A stretch of 34,955 nucleotides of DNA from an uncultured Bacilli bacterium (GCA_944332205.1 CALVJN010000015.1:1-34955); one strand, 5' to 3'; positions 24,935 to 33,561 are shown, counted from the first letter of the stretch. Numbers and translations: made by a program. Notes: a model not told the origin generated them from the sequence alone.

Positions 24935-25637
24935 ACAATTTAACTTTCAAACTTGGGATAATGCAAAATATAATGAATATATTTTTTATCTTAAAAGTTT
25001 AAAAGACGAACAATTAGAAAAATTTAATAAAAAAATAATTCCTACAAAATATAAAATATTAGGAATTAAAATGTCAATTTTAAAAGACATTGCTAAAGAA
25101 ATTTCTAAAACAGATATAAAAACTTTTTTTGATAATAATTTAAGAGTATATTTTGAAGAAGTAATGATATTAGGTTTTGTTGTAGGGAATTTAAGAAGAG
25201 AAGAAGAATTCTTGAATTATTTTTATAAATTTCTTCCTTACATTGATAATTGGGCAATATGTGATTCATTTGTAAGCAATGCAAAGATTCTAAAAAACAT
25301 TTCATTTTTTAATAAAGCTTGTAATTTGATGTTATCAACTAACGAATTTATAAGAAGAGTAGGGATTGTTATATTATTAGATTATTATATAGATACGAAT
25401 AATATAGATTCTTGTATAAATACTATTAAAAATTTAAAAGATGATTCTTTTTATGTAAATATGGCTATTTCATGGCTTATAAGCGTATCTTTTGTAAGGT
25501 TTAGAAGTAAGACATTTAAATTATTAAAAAGCAAAATATTGCCAACTTTTGTACAAAATAAAGCTATATCCAAAATCAGAGAGTCTAATAGAGTAACAAA
25601 AGAAGATAAAGAACTTGTTAAAAATTTAAAATTGTAA
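24927..25637 (+). CDS. AlkD-like DNA alkylation repair protein
   Basis: A 236-aa all-helical protein of the AlkD/AlkC HEAT-repeat DNA glycosylase family. The key family stretch is IDNWAICDSF at about 109-118, where the Trp and Asp correspond to catalytic-groove residues of AlkD (which removes bulky or cationic 3-methyladenine and 7-methylguanine bases without base flipping). Several repeat helices follow, ending in a basic C-terminus (KIRESNRVTKEDKE). It overlaps mtaB (shared ATGATTAA), so it is cotranslated with it. The catalytic role is inferred from family; some members are only DNA-binding. Confidence 0.85.
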   Translation: MIKQFNFQTWDNAKYNEYIFYLKSLKDEQLEKFNKKIIPTKYKILGIKMSILKDIAKEISKTDIKTFFDNNLRVYFEEVMILGFVVGNLRREEEFLNYFYKFLPYIDNWAICDSFVSNAKILKNISFFNKACNLMLSTNEFIRRVGIVILLDYYIDTNNIDSCINTIKNLKDDSFYVNMAISWLISVSFVRFRSKTFKLLKSKILPTFVQNKAISKIRESNRVTKEDKELVKNLKL

Positions 25638-25660
25638 GTTTAATAAAGTTCTTTTTTTAT
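25608..25660 (+). terminator. Possible long-loop terminator after the AlkD-like gene
   Basis: AAAGAACTT (25608-25616) pairs with AAGTTCTTT (25646-25654) across a 29-base AT-rich loop and is followed by more T residues. The 9-bp stem and T-run are good; the large loop lowers confidence. It spans the ends of two convergent genes. Confidence 0.4.
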
Positions 25661-26932
25661 TGTTTTAAAATGTAGTAGAGTAACAAGTAAAATATTTGAA
25701 ATCATTGCAATAAGAAAACTATATAACCCAATTTTTAACATACTACAAAGAAAAATTAGAATGATTTTAGTTATTGTACCTAAAAGATTATCATACATTA
25801 TATTCTTAGATTTATTTATAGCCTGTAAAACACTAGCAAGAGGAGCTTGAATATAAAGAACTATAAAAAATGGTGCTATTATTTTTAAATAGTTTCCCCC
25901 TCTAGTTGTTTTATAAATATTATTAAGAAAAAATGTAGGGTTAAACATTAATATTAAAGTAGCAGGCACTCCAATTAATAATGATATTAATATTACTTGT
26001 TTTAATCTTTTCCTAATTTCTCTTTTATTGCCAAGTACATAATTTCTTGAAATAATAGGCATAAGTGCACTACTTAACGCATTTGTAAAAAAATTAGGTA
26101 ACATTAAAAGTGGCAATACATAACCTTCAATTATCCCATACTCAGTTATTATATAATTATTGCTGTATCCAATTGCACTTAAAGATAATGTTAAAATAAT
26201 TGGTTCAAAAAAATAGCAAACAGATCCAATTAATCTTGACCCAGTAGTAGGTAATGCAATTGAAAGGATATTTTTTACATTAGATAAATCAGGAATAATT
26301 TCTTTCCTTCTAATATTTTTCTTATTTGGAATAAAAAATAGTAATACGATAATAGAAGATAGTTCACTTATCATATTAACTAAAATTAATCCTGTTACTG
26401 CATAAATTATACTTTTTTCTAAAAGAGTTGGAATTATTAATATAAAAAGGCTTAATCTTACCAACTGTTCGATTATTAAAGAAATCATATGAGGAAACAT
26501 TCTCTGTTTTCCAAAAAAATAACCCCTTAAAATTGATGATATACTATCAAATGGTAAGACTAAAGCAATAGCTAATATAGGATAAAGAACGCGAGGTTCC
26601 TTTAATAAATCATTAGCTAAATAAGGAGCAATTATTATAATTATAAGCATTAAAAAAAAATTTAATAACAATGAGAAAGGAATTATCGAAAATACTAATT
26701 TTTTATTATTATACATTTCTTCAGAAACAAGCTTACTAATAGCAATAGGAAATCCTAATTGTGATATAGTCATAAATAAAGAAAAAGTAGGAAAAACTAG
26801 CATATAAAGACTAATTCCTTCTGTTCCAACAATTCGTGTCATTATAATTTTTATCAGCATTCCTAAGGCTTTAGTAATAGCCCCGCCAAATATTAAAATT
26901 ATTGTTGATTTTATAAATGTTTCTTTTTTCAT
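25640..26932 (-). CDS. SpoVB/MurJ-like lipid flippase family membrane protein
   Basis: A 430-aa polytopic protein of the MOP superfamily (polysaccharide/lipid II exporters). The N-terminus (STIILIFGGAITKALGMLIKIIMTRIVG, segments about 8-35) and the ISQLGFPIAISKLVSE motif near 56-71 are typical of the SpoVB branch (also YtgP/YkvU). About 12 membrane segments are visible, somewhat short of the 14 and about 500 aa usual for the family. Likely roles are flipping lipid-linked cell-wall precursors, or spore-cortex assembly if the organism sporulates. The minus-strand ribosome site AGGTGAG precedes the ATG. It is convergent with the AlkD-like gene. Confidence 0.85.
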   Translation of the reverse strand: MKKETFIKSTIILIFGGAITKALGMLIKIIMTRIVGTEGISLYMLVFPTFSLFMTISQLGFPIAISKLVSEEMYNNKKLVFSIIPFSLLLNFFLMLIIIIIAPYLANDLLKEPRVLYPILAIALVLPFDSISSILRGYFFGKQRMFPHMISLIIEQLVRLSLFILIIPTLLEKSIIYAVTGLILVNMISELSSIIVLLFFIPNKKNIRRKEIIPDLSNVKNILSIALPTTGSRLIGSVCYFFEPIILTLSLSAIGYSNNYIITEYGIIEGYVLPLLMLPNFFTNALSSALMPIISRNYVLGNKREIRKRLKQVILISLLIGVPATLILMFNPTFFLNNIYKTTRGGNYLKIIAPFFIVLYIQAPLASVLQAINKSKNIMYDNLLGTITKIILIFLCSMLKIGLYSFLIAMISNILLVTLLHFKTIKKELY

Positions 26933-26950
26933 GACTCACCTAATTTAATT

Positions 26951-26990
26951 GTATGAAAAAAGTAAAGTTTAATATGCAAAACTTTACTTT
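26951..26990 (-). terminator. Terminator of the 28-aa membrane peptide gene
   Basis: A 12-bp perfect stem, AAAGTAAAGTTT (26959-26970) with AAACTTTACTTT (26979-26990), around an 8-base loop. On the minus strand it is followed by further T residues (TTTCATAC). It separates the small peptide gene from the flippase gene and could also act on plus-strand transcription. Confidence 0.8.
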
Positions 26991-27021
26991 ATTTTATACA
27001 AATATTAGATATTAATATTAA

Positions 27022-27108
27022 TTACATAAACATTAAACTAGCGACAAAGGAAAATATCATAACCAATACTAAAATAAAAGATACAACTCTAATAGTTTTT
27101 TTACTCAT
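27022..27108 (-). CDS. Small membrane peptide, 28 aa (possibly Prli42-like)
   Basis: A tiny gene on the minus strand with an excellent ribosome site, GAGGTGAT (27120-27113), four bases before ATG 27108, and a TAA at 27024-27022. The product has a basic start (MSKKTIRVV) followed by one hydrophobic helix with Met and Phe at its end. Its own 12-bp terminator lies directly downstream, so this is a complete compact transcription unit. Size, the MSKK-x-R start and a single helix are like the stressosome-anchoring miniprotein Prli42 of Firmicutes, but such short sequences are easily mistaken. The existence of the gene is better supported than its identity. Confidence 0.6.
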   Translation of the reverse strand: MSKKTIRVVSFILVLVMIFSFVASLMFM

Positions 27109-27226
27109 AGTAATCACCTCGTTATCAATTATAATAAATTATTTAAAATTTGTAAATAAAATATATTTATAAAATAATATGTATATTATTATTTTTCTAT
27201 AATATATTTTACTAGGTGAAATAATA

Positions 27227-27835
27227 ATGAAAGCAATATTTAAAGTAAAAAATAACATTGAAAAGCAAAAATCAATATATGTAATACTAATTGGACTAGC
27301 AGTAATATCATTAATTTTTGGAATAATCTTTATTTTTTTAATTTCAGATGATAATCTCACACATATAAAAGAAAGTTTAACTTTATTCTTTTCAAATGTC
27401 ACAAATAATAACAAAATAGATATTTTTCTAAATTCAATATTTAATAATTATCTATATTTATTTTTAATATGGTTACTAGGGATATCTATAATTGGTCTAC
27501 CAATAATAATAATAATTTTATTATTTAAATTTTTTATTTTTGGATTTTCTATATCTTCAATAATATATACTTTTAAATGGAATGGGATATTAAAAGTAAT
27601 CGTAAATTCCTTTCCTCATCAAATTTTATACTTAATTGTTTTAATATTAATATCTTTTTATGCAATATCTTTCTGCTTAAAACTTTTTAACTATCTATTT
27701 TTAAAAAAAATAATTAACTTCAAAGAAGTTATGCATAAATATATAAAAATATTAGTAATAAGTTTATTAACAACATTATTTATTTCTTTATATGAAACTT
27801 ATATATTAAGTTATTTGCTGAATTTGCTTAAATAA
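27227..27835 (+). CDS. spoIIM: SpoIIM family membrane protein
   Basis: A 202-aa integral membrane protein with about five segments. The family core is visible: IWLLGISIIGLPIIIIILLFKFFIFGFSISS (about 84-114), a Gly-Pro-rich pair of helices, then the FPHQILYLIVLILISF segment near 129-144, where many relatives have LPQN/FPHG. In Bacillus, SpoIIM works with SpoIID and SpoIIP in septal peptidoglycan remodelling during engulfment; homologues also occur in non-sporulating bacteria. AGGTGAAA precedes the ATG and a TATAAT sits at 27198-27203. In Bacillus, spoIIM lies near xerD and deoB; here those genes are 4 kb away, a loose echo of that order. Confidence 0.8.
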   Translation: MKAIFKVKNNIEKQKSIYVILIGLAVISLIFGIIFIFLISDDNLTHIKESLTLFFSNVTNNNKIDIFLNSIFNNYLYLFLIWLLGISIIGLPIIIIILLFKFFIFGFSISSIIYTFKWNGILKVIVNSFPHQILYLIVLILISFYAISFCLKLFNYLFLKKIINFKEVMHKYIKILVISLLTTLFISLYETYILSYLLNLLK

Positions 27836-27880
27836 TAGATAATTTTTGATAAATGGTGTATAATTATTTTGGTGATATTT

Positions 27881-28987
27881 ATGACAAAAGTTATCATAGG
27901 AATAAGTGGTGGAGTTGATTCTTCAGTTGCAGCGCTACTATTAAAAAAGCAAGGATACGAAGTAGAAGGATTATTTATGCGTAATTGGGATTCGACTGTC
28001 AATAATGATTTCTTAGGTAATCCTAACCTAGAAAATGATATTTGTCCACAAGAAAAAGACTACAATGATGCAATAGAAATTTGTAAAAAATTAGATATTC
28101 CTCTACATAGAATTGACTTTGTAAAAGAATATTGGGATTATGTTTTCGAATATTTTTTAAGTGAATTAAAAAAAGGAAGAACTCCTAATCCAGATATAAT
28201 GTGTAATAAATATATAAAATTTGATTATTTTGTGAGAGAAGCAAAAAAATTAGGCGCTGATTATATTGCAACAGGTCATTATGCAAAAATAAAAAATGGA
28301 TTTTTATTAAAAGCTAAAGATAGTAACAAAGATCAAACATATTTTTTGTCACAGTTAACAAAAGAACAATTAGATAGAGTAATTTTCCCTTTGGGTGATA
28401 TAACAAAAGATGAAGTACGAAAAATAGCTAAAGAAAATAATTTAATAACTGCAGATAAAAAAGATTCTACGGGAATATGCTTTATTGGCGAAAGGCATTT
28501 TAAAGAGTTTTTAGAAAATTATTTTAAAAAAGAAAAAGGTGACATAATAGATATTACTACCAATAAAAAAATTGGAGAGCATGATGGACTTATGTACTAT
28601 ACAATAGGACAAAGAAAAGGATTAGACATTGGTGGGAATAAAGAAAGATTATTTGTTGTAGGAAAAAATCTAGAAAAAAACATTTTGTATGTTTCACTAG
28701 GAGATGATAATAGCTATTTAATATCAGATAGTTGCATTATTAATCAAATTAATTTTAACTGTAATATTAGACCTCAAAAATGTACTGCCAAATTTAGATA
28801 TCGTGCACAAGAATATCCAGTCGAATTAGAATATATAAACGAAGATTGTATTTTAGTTAAATATGATTCAATTAAAGCTGTTACTCCTGGACAAGCTTGT
28901 GTTTTATATCTAGAAGACAAATGTATAGGCGGTGGTATAATTGATGAAGTCAAGAAAAATAATAAAAAATTATGGTATTTATTATAA
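27881..28987 (+). CDS. mnmA: tRNA-specific 2-thiouridylase MnmA
   Basis: MnmA thiolates U34 of tRNAs for Lys, Glu and Gln, using ATP and sulfur from a cysteine desulfurase relay. The start is ATG 27881, with GGTGATATTT upstream; the GTG at 27869 is part of the ribosome site. The 368-aa protein has the PP-loop GISGGVDSS (7-15), the nucleophile C108 in NPDIMC, the sulfur-carrying C200 in DSTGIC, and a C-terminal beta-barrel with the QxxxGGG-type end (CIGGGIIDE). Length is standard. No cysteine desulfurase gene is adjacent, unlike the Bacillus yrvO-mnmA pair. Confidence 0.97.
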   Translation: MTKVIIGISGGVDSSVAALLLKKQGYEVEGLFMRNWDSTVNNDFLGNPNLENDICPQEKDYNDAIEICKKLDIPLHRIDFVKEYWDYVFEYFLSELKKGRTPNPDIMCNKYIKFDYFVREAKKLGADYIATGHYAKIKNGFLLKAKDSNKDQTYFLSQLTKEQLDRVIFPLGDITKDEVRKIAKENNLITADKKDSTGICFIGERHFKEFLENYFKKEKGDIIDITTNKKIGEHDGLMYYTIGQRKGLDIGGNKERLFVVGKNLEKNILYVSLGDDNSYLISDSCIINQINFNCNIRPQKCTAKFRYRAQEYPVELEYINEDCILVKYDSIKAVTPGQACVLYLEDKCIGGGIIDEVKKNNKKLWYLL

Positions 28988-29017
28988 TATAAATTAAATA
29001 ATTATTTTACATTACAC

Positions 29018-29045
29018 TTGACAATATAAATTGATTTGATAAAAT
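29018..29045 (+). promoter_or_regulatory. Promoter of the HTH regulator gene
   Basis: A perfect TTGACA (29018-29023), 16 bases, then TAAAAT (29040-29045). Transcription would start near 29052, just before GAGGAG, so the coding start must be ATG 29069 and not the in-frame TTG at 29036. Confidence 0.7.
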
Positions 29046-29068
29046 TAAAAGTAGAGGAGTGGTTATCT

Positions 29069-29836
29069 ATGAAAAAATTAAATGACATCTTAAATGAATT
29101 AGGAATATCAAAAGTAAGACTAGCTAAGTATTTAGGCGTATCTAGACAAATGCTATACAATTATCTAGCTATGGATAGTTTAAAAAAATGGCCTAAAGAA
29201 AAATCTACTAAATTATTTGGTCTTTTAAATATAAAATCAGAAGAAGAAATGGATAGACTTATAATTGACAGTAATTATATTATGGAAGTAGAAAATAGAT
29301 TAAATGATGGAGTTAAAGATTCTTCTAATAGAGAAATACTGGCTGATTTGAAAAATTTTAATAAAAAAGAACAAGAGCTTTTAAGTGATATAATAAACTT
29401 GTTAAAAGAAAGATTAGCTGAAGACAAAACAAAAGAAACTTTTAATGCTTTTACCTATTTATATCACTATCTGCAATCTATGGAAACATCAAAAGAATTA
29501 AAATATATATTAGCGTATATGTCTAAATCTATGGGATTTACTAATCCAATGGAATTTGCATTTAATCAAAATCAACAGTTTATTTTTGAAAGTATATTAT
29601 TTTCTGCATTAACATTATATAACAGCGGTAATGCATCTAAAGTAAGATTAGCTGAATCACACAAAAAATTTGTTAAAGATATCGAACATAAAAATGAAGA
29701 AAAATTGAGTCGAACTCAAGAACTTAATACTGCCAAAATACAAGCATTAAGAGAATTAGGATATAATGAAATAAACGAAGAAAATGCTAAGGAAGTGTTA
29801 GATAAAATTGCTGAAATACAATCTAGGAAAGTATAA
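29069..29836 (+). CDS. HTH-domain DNA-binding protein with long helical C-terminus
   Basis: A 255-aa protein, starting at ATG 29069 (GAGGAG upstream, promoter overlapping any earlier start). Residues 1-55 form an XRE/Cro-like helix-turn-helix: LNELGISKVRLAKYLGVSRQMLYNYL (about 8-33), with the turn at LGVS. The rest is nearly all helical: an acidic coiled-coil stretch at about 60-130, a middle domain at about 130-190 with aromatic residues, and a last coiled coil of 55 residues. It has its own promoter. No metabolic neighbour hints at its regulon. A helical tail of this length suggests oligomerisation or partner binding, as in some nucleoid- or plasmid-associated regulators. Confidence 0.7.
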   Translation: MKKLNDILNELGISKVRLAKYLGVSRQMLYNYLAMDSLKKWPKEKSTKLFGLLNIKSEEEMDRLIIDSNYIMEVENRLNDGVKDSSNREILADLKNFNKKEQELLSDIINLLKERLAEDKTKETFNAFTYLYHYLQSMETSKELKYILAYMSKSMGFTNPMEFAFNQNQQFIFESILFSALTLYNSGNASKVRLAESHKKFVKDIEHKNEEKLSRTQELNTAKIQALRELGYNEINEENAKEVLDKIAEIQSRKV

Positions 29837-29871
29837 ATTATCATTTAAAAGCATCTCTTTTTTATTATGAT

Positions 29872-29906
29872 GCAACTTCCGATAATATATATTATGTTGC
29901 CTTTTG
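29872..29906 (+). terminator. Possible terminator after the HTH gene
   Basis: GCAAC (29872-29876) and GTTGC (29896-29900) enclose an AT palindrome, ATAATATATATTAT, that can extend the stem, with a five-base bulge on the left arm. CTTTTGT follows. A second weak pair, GCATC (29851) with GATGC (29869), overlaps it. Confidence 0.4.
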
Positions 29907-29920
29907 TAATTTAGAATCAC

Positions 29921-31147
29921 TTATTCATAAAGTTCATCTAACATTATTATATAATCACTTATATCCTTACTATTTAAATATAATTTAATTTTCTTAATAT
30001 ATAATTCAGGATCGTATAAAATTAATTCTGAATTATAAATATTATTATTATTATCTATAAATATAAGTTTAAAAAAAGTAATTTTTTTAGATATCCAATG
30101 TATTTTTTTTATATATGAAATTTTATTATTTTGAACAATATTATATTCATTTCTATTAACAAAGTTTTCATCTAATGCAGATAATAATCTAATTAGTTTA
30201 TTTTTGCTGATAAAAATTTCATATATTAACAATATATATAATTGAATAGTAATATAACTAAAAATTGTACCATCAAACATGTAAAAAACAATTAATGATA
30301 AAACAATAAATAATACTGTAATAAGCATATTTTTTATAAACTCAATTTCTCTATAAAATAAGAAAGCATATATAATTCCTGGTTTATTATTTATAAAAGT
30401 AACGTTTTGATATAGTTTTTTCTGTTCTAGGCATAGTTTAGATATTTTATTTTTTATTACAATTAAAAGTATTAAACTAATTAAAGAATATAATAAATAT
30501 GCAAATGGAATATTACAATATATCAATATAATGTATATCAATATATATATTATATAATTATAAAAACTACTAAACTCAATTTTAGCCTTAAATTCAATAT
30601 TTTCAATATAATCTTTTTCTTTATCTATATTAAAACAAACATTTTTCTTATTTTTAATCATAAATTTTATTAGAAATACTATATCAATAATTATTAAAAT
30701 AGAAAGAATAAAGAAAGAATTAGTTAATATTAGAAAATTATTAATATCCCCTACTCTTTTATACAAAACTAAAGATATAATAATGTTATATATAAAAATT
30801 AATCTATATTTGTGTTCGTACTCATTTAATAGTACATAATTAAAATTATTTTTTATATTTTTTACTAATATATTAAGTTTTAAATCAAAAATAATAGATA
30901 AAACAATTAGTAGTATATTTGTTACAAAATAAATTAAATTGATATCATCTTTTAATAAAAACAATATAAAATAATAAACAAAATCTATTAACATAATACT
31001 AATATTTAATAATTTAATAAACTTATACAATTTAATTAAATTATTTTCTTTCTCTATAGTTGAAAAACTATAATTTTTACTTTTCTTTTTAAATAAATTA
31101 ATCAATATTATATAAATAATAATAATAATTAAATACATTATAAGCAT
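29921..31147 (-). CDS. Large uncharacterised polytopic membrane protein
   Basis: A 408-aa, exceptionally Ile/Leu/Asn/Tyr-rich protein with about eight to nine hydrophobic segments in two clusters (about 1-20, 45-65, 70-95, 118-165 and 195-230, 262-310), separated by charged loops. The last 80 residues are soluble (about 325-408) and end acidic. I recognise no family. Its DNA is even more AT-rich than its neighbours, and amino acids encoded by A/T-rich codons dominate. AGGAAGTGA lies upstream of the first ATG; a second ATG nine bases later is also possible. It is isolated, with opposite-strand genes on both sides. It may be a fast-evolving lineage-specific protein. Confidence 0.6.
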   Translation of the reverse strand: MLIMYLIIIIIYIILINLFKKKSKNYSFSTIEKENNLIKLYKFIKLLNISIMLIDFVYYFILFLLKDDINLIYFVTNILLIVLSIIFDLKLNILVKNIKNNFNYVLLNEYEHKYRLIFIYNIIISLVLYKRVGDINNFLILTNSFFILSILIIIDIVFLIKFMIKNKKNVCFNIDKEKDYIENIEFKAKIEFSSFYNYIIYILIYIILIYCNIPFAYLLYSLISLILLIVIKNKISKLCLEQKKLYQNVTFINNKPGIIYAFLFYREIEFIKNMLITVLFIVLSLIVFYMFDGTIFSYITIQLYILLIYEIFISKNKLIRLLSALDENFVNRNEYNIVQNNKISYIKKIHWISKKITFFKLIFIDNNNNIYNSELILYDPELYIKKIKLYLNSKDISDYIIMLDELYE

Positions 31148-31249
31148 TATTAAATCACTTCCTAATTTATATATAACTAAATTTTATCATATTTTTATAA
31201 ATAATAAATAATAAATTAATATTTGTTAATAATAATATTGGAGGTATTT

Positions 31250-31441
31250 ATGAATAAAAATAAAGAAAAAGCAACTTCTAAGATAAAATGTGATGTAACA
31301 ACTTGTGCTAACAATGACAATAATTCAAATTTATGCAAGTTAAAAGAAGTAAAAATCAGTTGTTGTTGTTGTGGTGATGAAGTTAGTGAAAAAGATGAAA
31401 CCATATGCAATAGTTATAAAAATATTGATAATGAAAAATAA
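31250..31441 (+). CDS. DUF1540 family cysteine-rich small protein
   Basis: A 63-aa protein starting at ATG 31250 behind a strong GGAGGTATTT site; the earlier in-frame start at 31223 would put that site inside the gene. The pattern KIKCDVTTCANN (12-22, with C14 and C19), C29, a cluster C38-C41, and TICNSYK (51-57, C53) matches DUF1540, a small presumably metal-binding domain common in Firmicutes, some members of which are spore-associated. Four consecutive cysteines (ISCCCCGDE) are unusual. The function is not established. It is monocistronic with a terminator at its stop. Confidence 0.8.
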   Translation: MNKNKEKATSKIKCDVTTCANNDNNSNLCKLKEVKISCCCCGDEVSEKDETICNSYKNIDNEK

Positions 31442-31471
31442 TAGAACTACTATTACAGCAGTTCTATTTTA
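31441..31471. terminator. Bidirectional terminator between DUF1540 gene and deoB
   Basis: ATAGAACT (31441-31448) pairs with AGTTCTAT (31460-31467) around an 11-base loop. TTT and more T residues follow on the plus strand, and TATTTTTCATT on the minus strand. It includes the stop codons of both convergent genes. Confidence 0.75.
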
Positions 31472-32633
31472 ATTTATTTAAAAAACTAGTTCCAATTTCT
31501 GGCTTCTCAACATTAAAATTTTCAGAAATTGTAGCAGCAATATCGGCCATACTATTTAGAATATCCATTTTTTGAGGGTCCTTAAACTGTCTACTAAATA
31601 CTATTACAGGGACATTTTCACGTGTGTGTGCATTTCCTGAAAAAGTTGGATCATTACCATGATCGGCAGTAATAATTAATAAATCATCATTTTCTAATTT
31701 ATTTAGTATCATTGGAACTTCAACATCAAATTCTTCAATTGCTTTTGCATATCCTTCAACATCCCTATTATGACCATATAAAGCATCAAAATCACTAAGA
31801 TTTGCAACACAAAGACCAGTAAATTTTTTATTCATAATATCAGTTAATTTATTTAATGTATCCATATTATTAAAAGAAGATTTTACTATTTTAGTTATTC
31901 CTTGCTCATCAAATATATCACTTATTTTTCCTATTGAAATAACACTATAATCATTATCTTTTAAATAATCCATAACACTCTTTTTAGGAGGTTTAATAGC
32001 ATAATCACATCTATCAGCAGTAAATTTAAATTTTCCAGGTTTGCCAGTAAATGGACGGGCAATAACTCTAGCAATTCTCCATTCATCAGATAATGTTATT
32101 TTTCGTATTTTTTCACAATAACTATATAATTTAGGAATAGGTATTATATCTTCATGAGCAGCGACTTGTAAAGTTGAGTCAGAAGAAGTATATATTATAA
32201 GACTTCCATACGATAAATGTCTTTCACCTAATTCATTTATAATTGTATCGCCACTAACGACCTTATTTCCAATAACTCTTTTACCAGTTACCTTTTCTAT
32301 CTGCTCTAATAATTCACGAGGGAAAGCTCTTTCAGTAAAAGTTTTAAAAGGTGTTATACTTCTTATGCCTAATAATTCATAATGTGATGTTAAACTATCT
32401 TTTCCTACATTTGTTGGTCTTGCAATAGTATAATAAGCATCTACATCATTGTTATCGTTCATATTTATAGTATTTATAAATCCTAATTTTTTTAAATTAG
32501 GAATAAAAATATCATAATTATCCATGATATGTTTTAATGTATTTGCACCATTATCACCATAATTATTAGCATCGATTGCTTCTCCTACCCCTAATGAATC
32601 AAGTATTAATAAAAATATTCGCTTAAATTTCAT
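31464..32633 (-). CDS. deoB: Phosphopentomutase
   Basis: DeoB converts (deoxy)ribose 1-phosphate to the 5-phosphate in nucleoside salvage. The 389-aa protein is of the alkaline-phosphatase superfamily: the metal site at LLILDSLGVGEAIDA (8-22), the active-site threonine T82 in GKDSLTSHYELLG (the Bacillus equivalent is usually GKDTMTGHWE), and the metal-binding TADHGNDPTFSGNAHTRE run near the C-terminus, with the cap domain between. Length is standard. It follows xerD by 11 bases, with AGGAGATG in the gap, as in the xerD-drm order of Bacillus. No nucleoside phosphorylase gene follows here. Confidence 0.96.
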   Translation of the reverse strand: MKFKRIFLLILDSLGVGEAIDANNYGDNGANTLKHIMDNYDIFIPNLKKLGFINTINMNDNNDVDAYYTIARPTNVGKDSLTSHYELLGIRSITPFKTFTERAFPRELLEQIEKVTGKRVIGNKVVSGDTIINELGERHLSYGSLIIYTSSDSTLQVAAHEDIIPIPKLYSYCEKIRKITLSDEWRIARVIARPFTGKPGKFKFTADRCDYAIKPPKKSVMDYLKDNDYSVISIGKISDIFDEQGITKIVKSSFNNMDTLNKLTDIMNKKFTGLCVANLSDFDALYGHNRDVEGYAKAIEEFDVEVPMILNKLENDDLLIITADHGNDPTFSGNAHTRENVPVIVFSRQFKDPQKMDILNSMADIAATISENFNVEKPEIGTSFLNKLK

Positions 32634-32644
32634 ATTTACATCTC

Positions 32645-33532
32645 CTATTTTTTGCTTCTCGGATGATATTCTATATAATCATTTTTTACTTTGTTATTTG
32701 AAATATGTGTATATATTCTTGTTGTTGAAATATCACTATGTCCTAAAAGTTCTTGAATACTCCTTAAATCTGCACCATATTCTAACATATGGGTTGCAAA
32801 ACTATGTCTAATACTATGTGGTGAAATATCCTTGTTTATATTCTTATCTTTAAGAAGACATTTTAGTATTTTAAAAAAGCTAAAACGACTCAATCTAGTT
32901 CCAAGATTATTTAAAAATAAATAATCATTATTTTTCTTTTTTAAAAAATATTTTCGATAGTTAAGATATTCCTGTAAATATTTAATAACATATTCGCCAA
33001 TTGGAACAATTCTTTCTTTACTACCCTTTCCAATACATCTGATAATACAATTTTCAAAATCTACATCGAAAGTTTTTAAATTTAGTAATTCAGATATTCT
33101 AAGTCCTGTTCCATATAATAATTCTAACATAGCTTTGTTTCTATAGTCAAATGGTGTATTAAGCTTTATATCTAATAACAAAGAAACTTCTTCAACTGTT
33201 AATACATTTGGTAGTTTCTTTGCCAACTTTGGTCTCTCCACTATTAAAGCAACATCTTCTTTAACTTTTCCTATAGCATACAAATACTTATGAAAATTTT
33301 TAATAGAAGTTAATTTTCTTGCAATTGAAGTTGTTTTTATATCTTGTTTTCTTAATAATTCCAAATATTGAATTATATCTTTTTTAACTATATCATTTAC
33401 AGAATTAATATTTTTTTGCTTTAAAAACAAAATATAATCATTTAAATCTTTTTCGTATGATATACAAGTATTTCTTGCTAATCTTCGTTCATATTCCAAA
33501 TAATTTATATATTCATTTATATCATTATTCAT
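32645..33532 (-). CDS. xerD: Tyrosine recombinase XerD
   Basis: Resolves chromosome dimers at dif with its partner XerC. The 295-aa protein has the N-terminal SAM-like core-binding domain (1-100) and the catalytic domain with all expected residues: R145 (GTGLRISEL), a lysine in GKGSKER (169-175), H239 and R242 (SPHSIRH), H265 (LLGHSDIS), and nucleophile Y274. The neighbour deoB is the conserved downstream partner in Bacilli, favouring XerD over XerC or a phage integrase. It is divergent from rarA with face-away promoters. Confidence 0.93.
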   Translation of the reverse strand: MNNDINEYINYLEYERRLARNTCISYEKDLNDYILFLKQKNINSVNDIVKKDIIQYLELLRKQDIKTTSIARKLTSIKNFHKYLYAIGKVKEDVALIVERPKLAKKLPNVLTVEEVSLLLDIKLNTPFDYRNKAMLELLYGTGLRISELLNLKTFDVDFENCIIRCIGKGSKERIVPIGEYVIKYLQEYLNYRKYFLKKKNNDYLFLNNLGTRLSRFSFFKILKCLLKDKNINKDISPHSIRHSFATHMLEYGADLRSIQELLGHSDISTTRIYTHISNNKVKNDYIEYHPRSKK

Positions 33533-33561
33533 AAATACATCCTTAACATTATATATTATAT

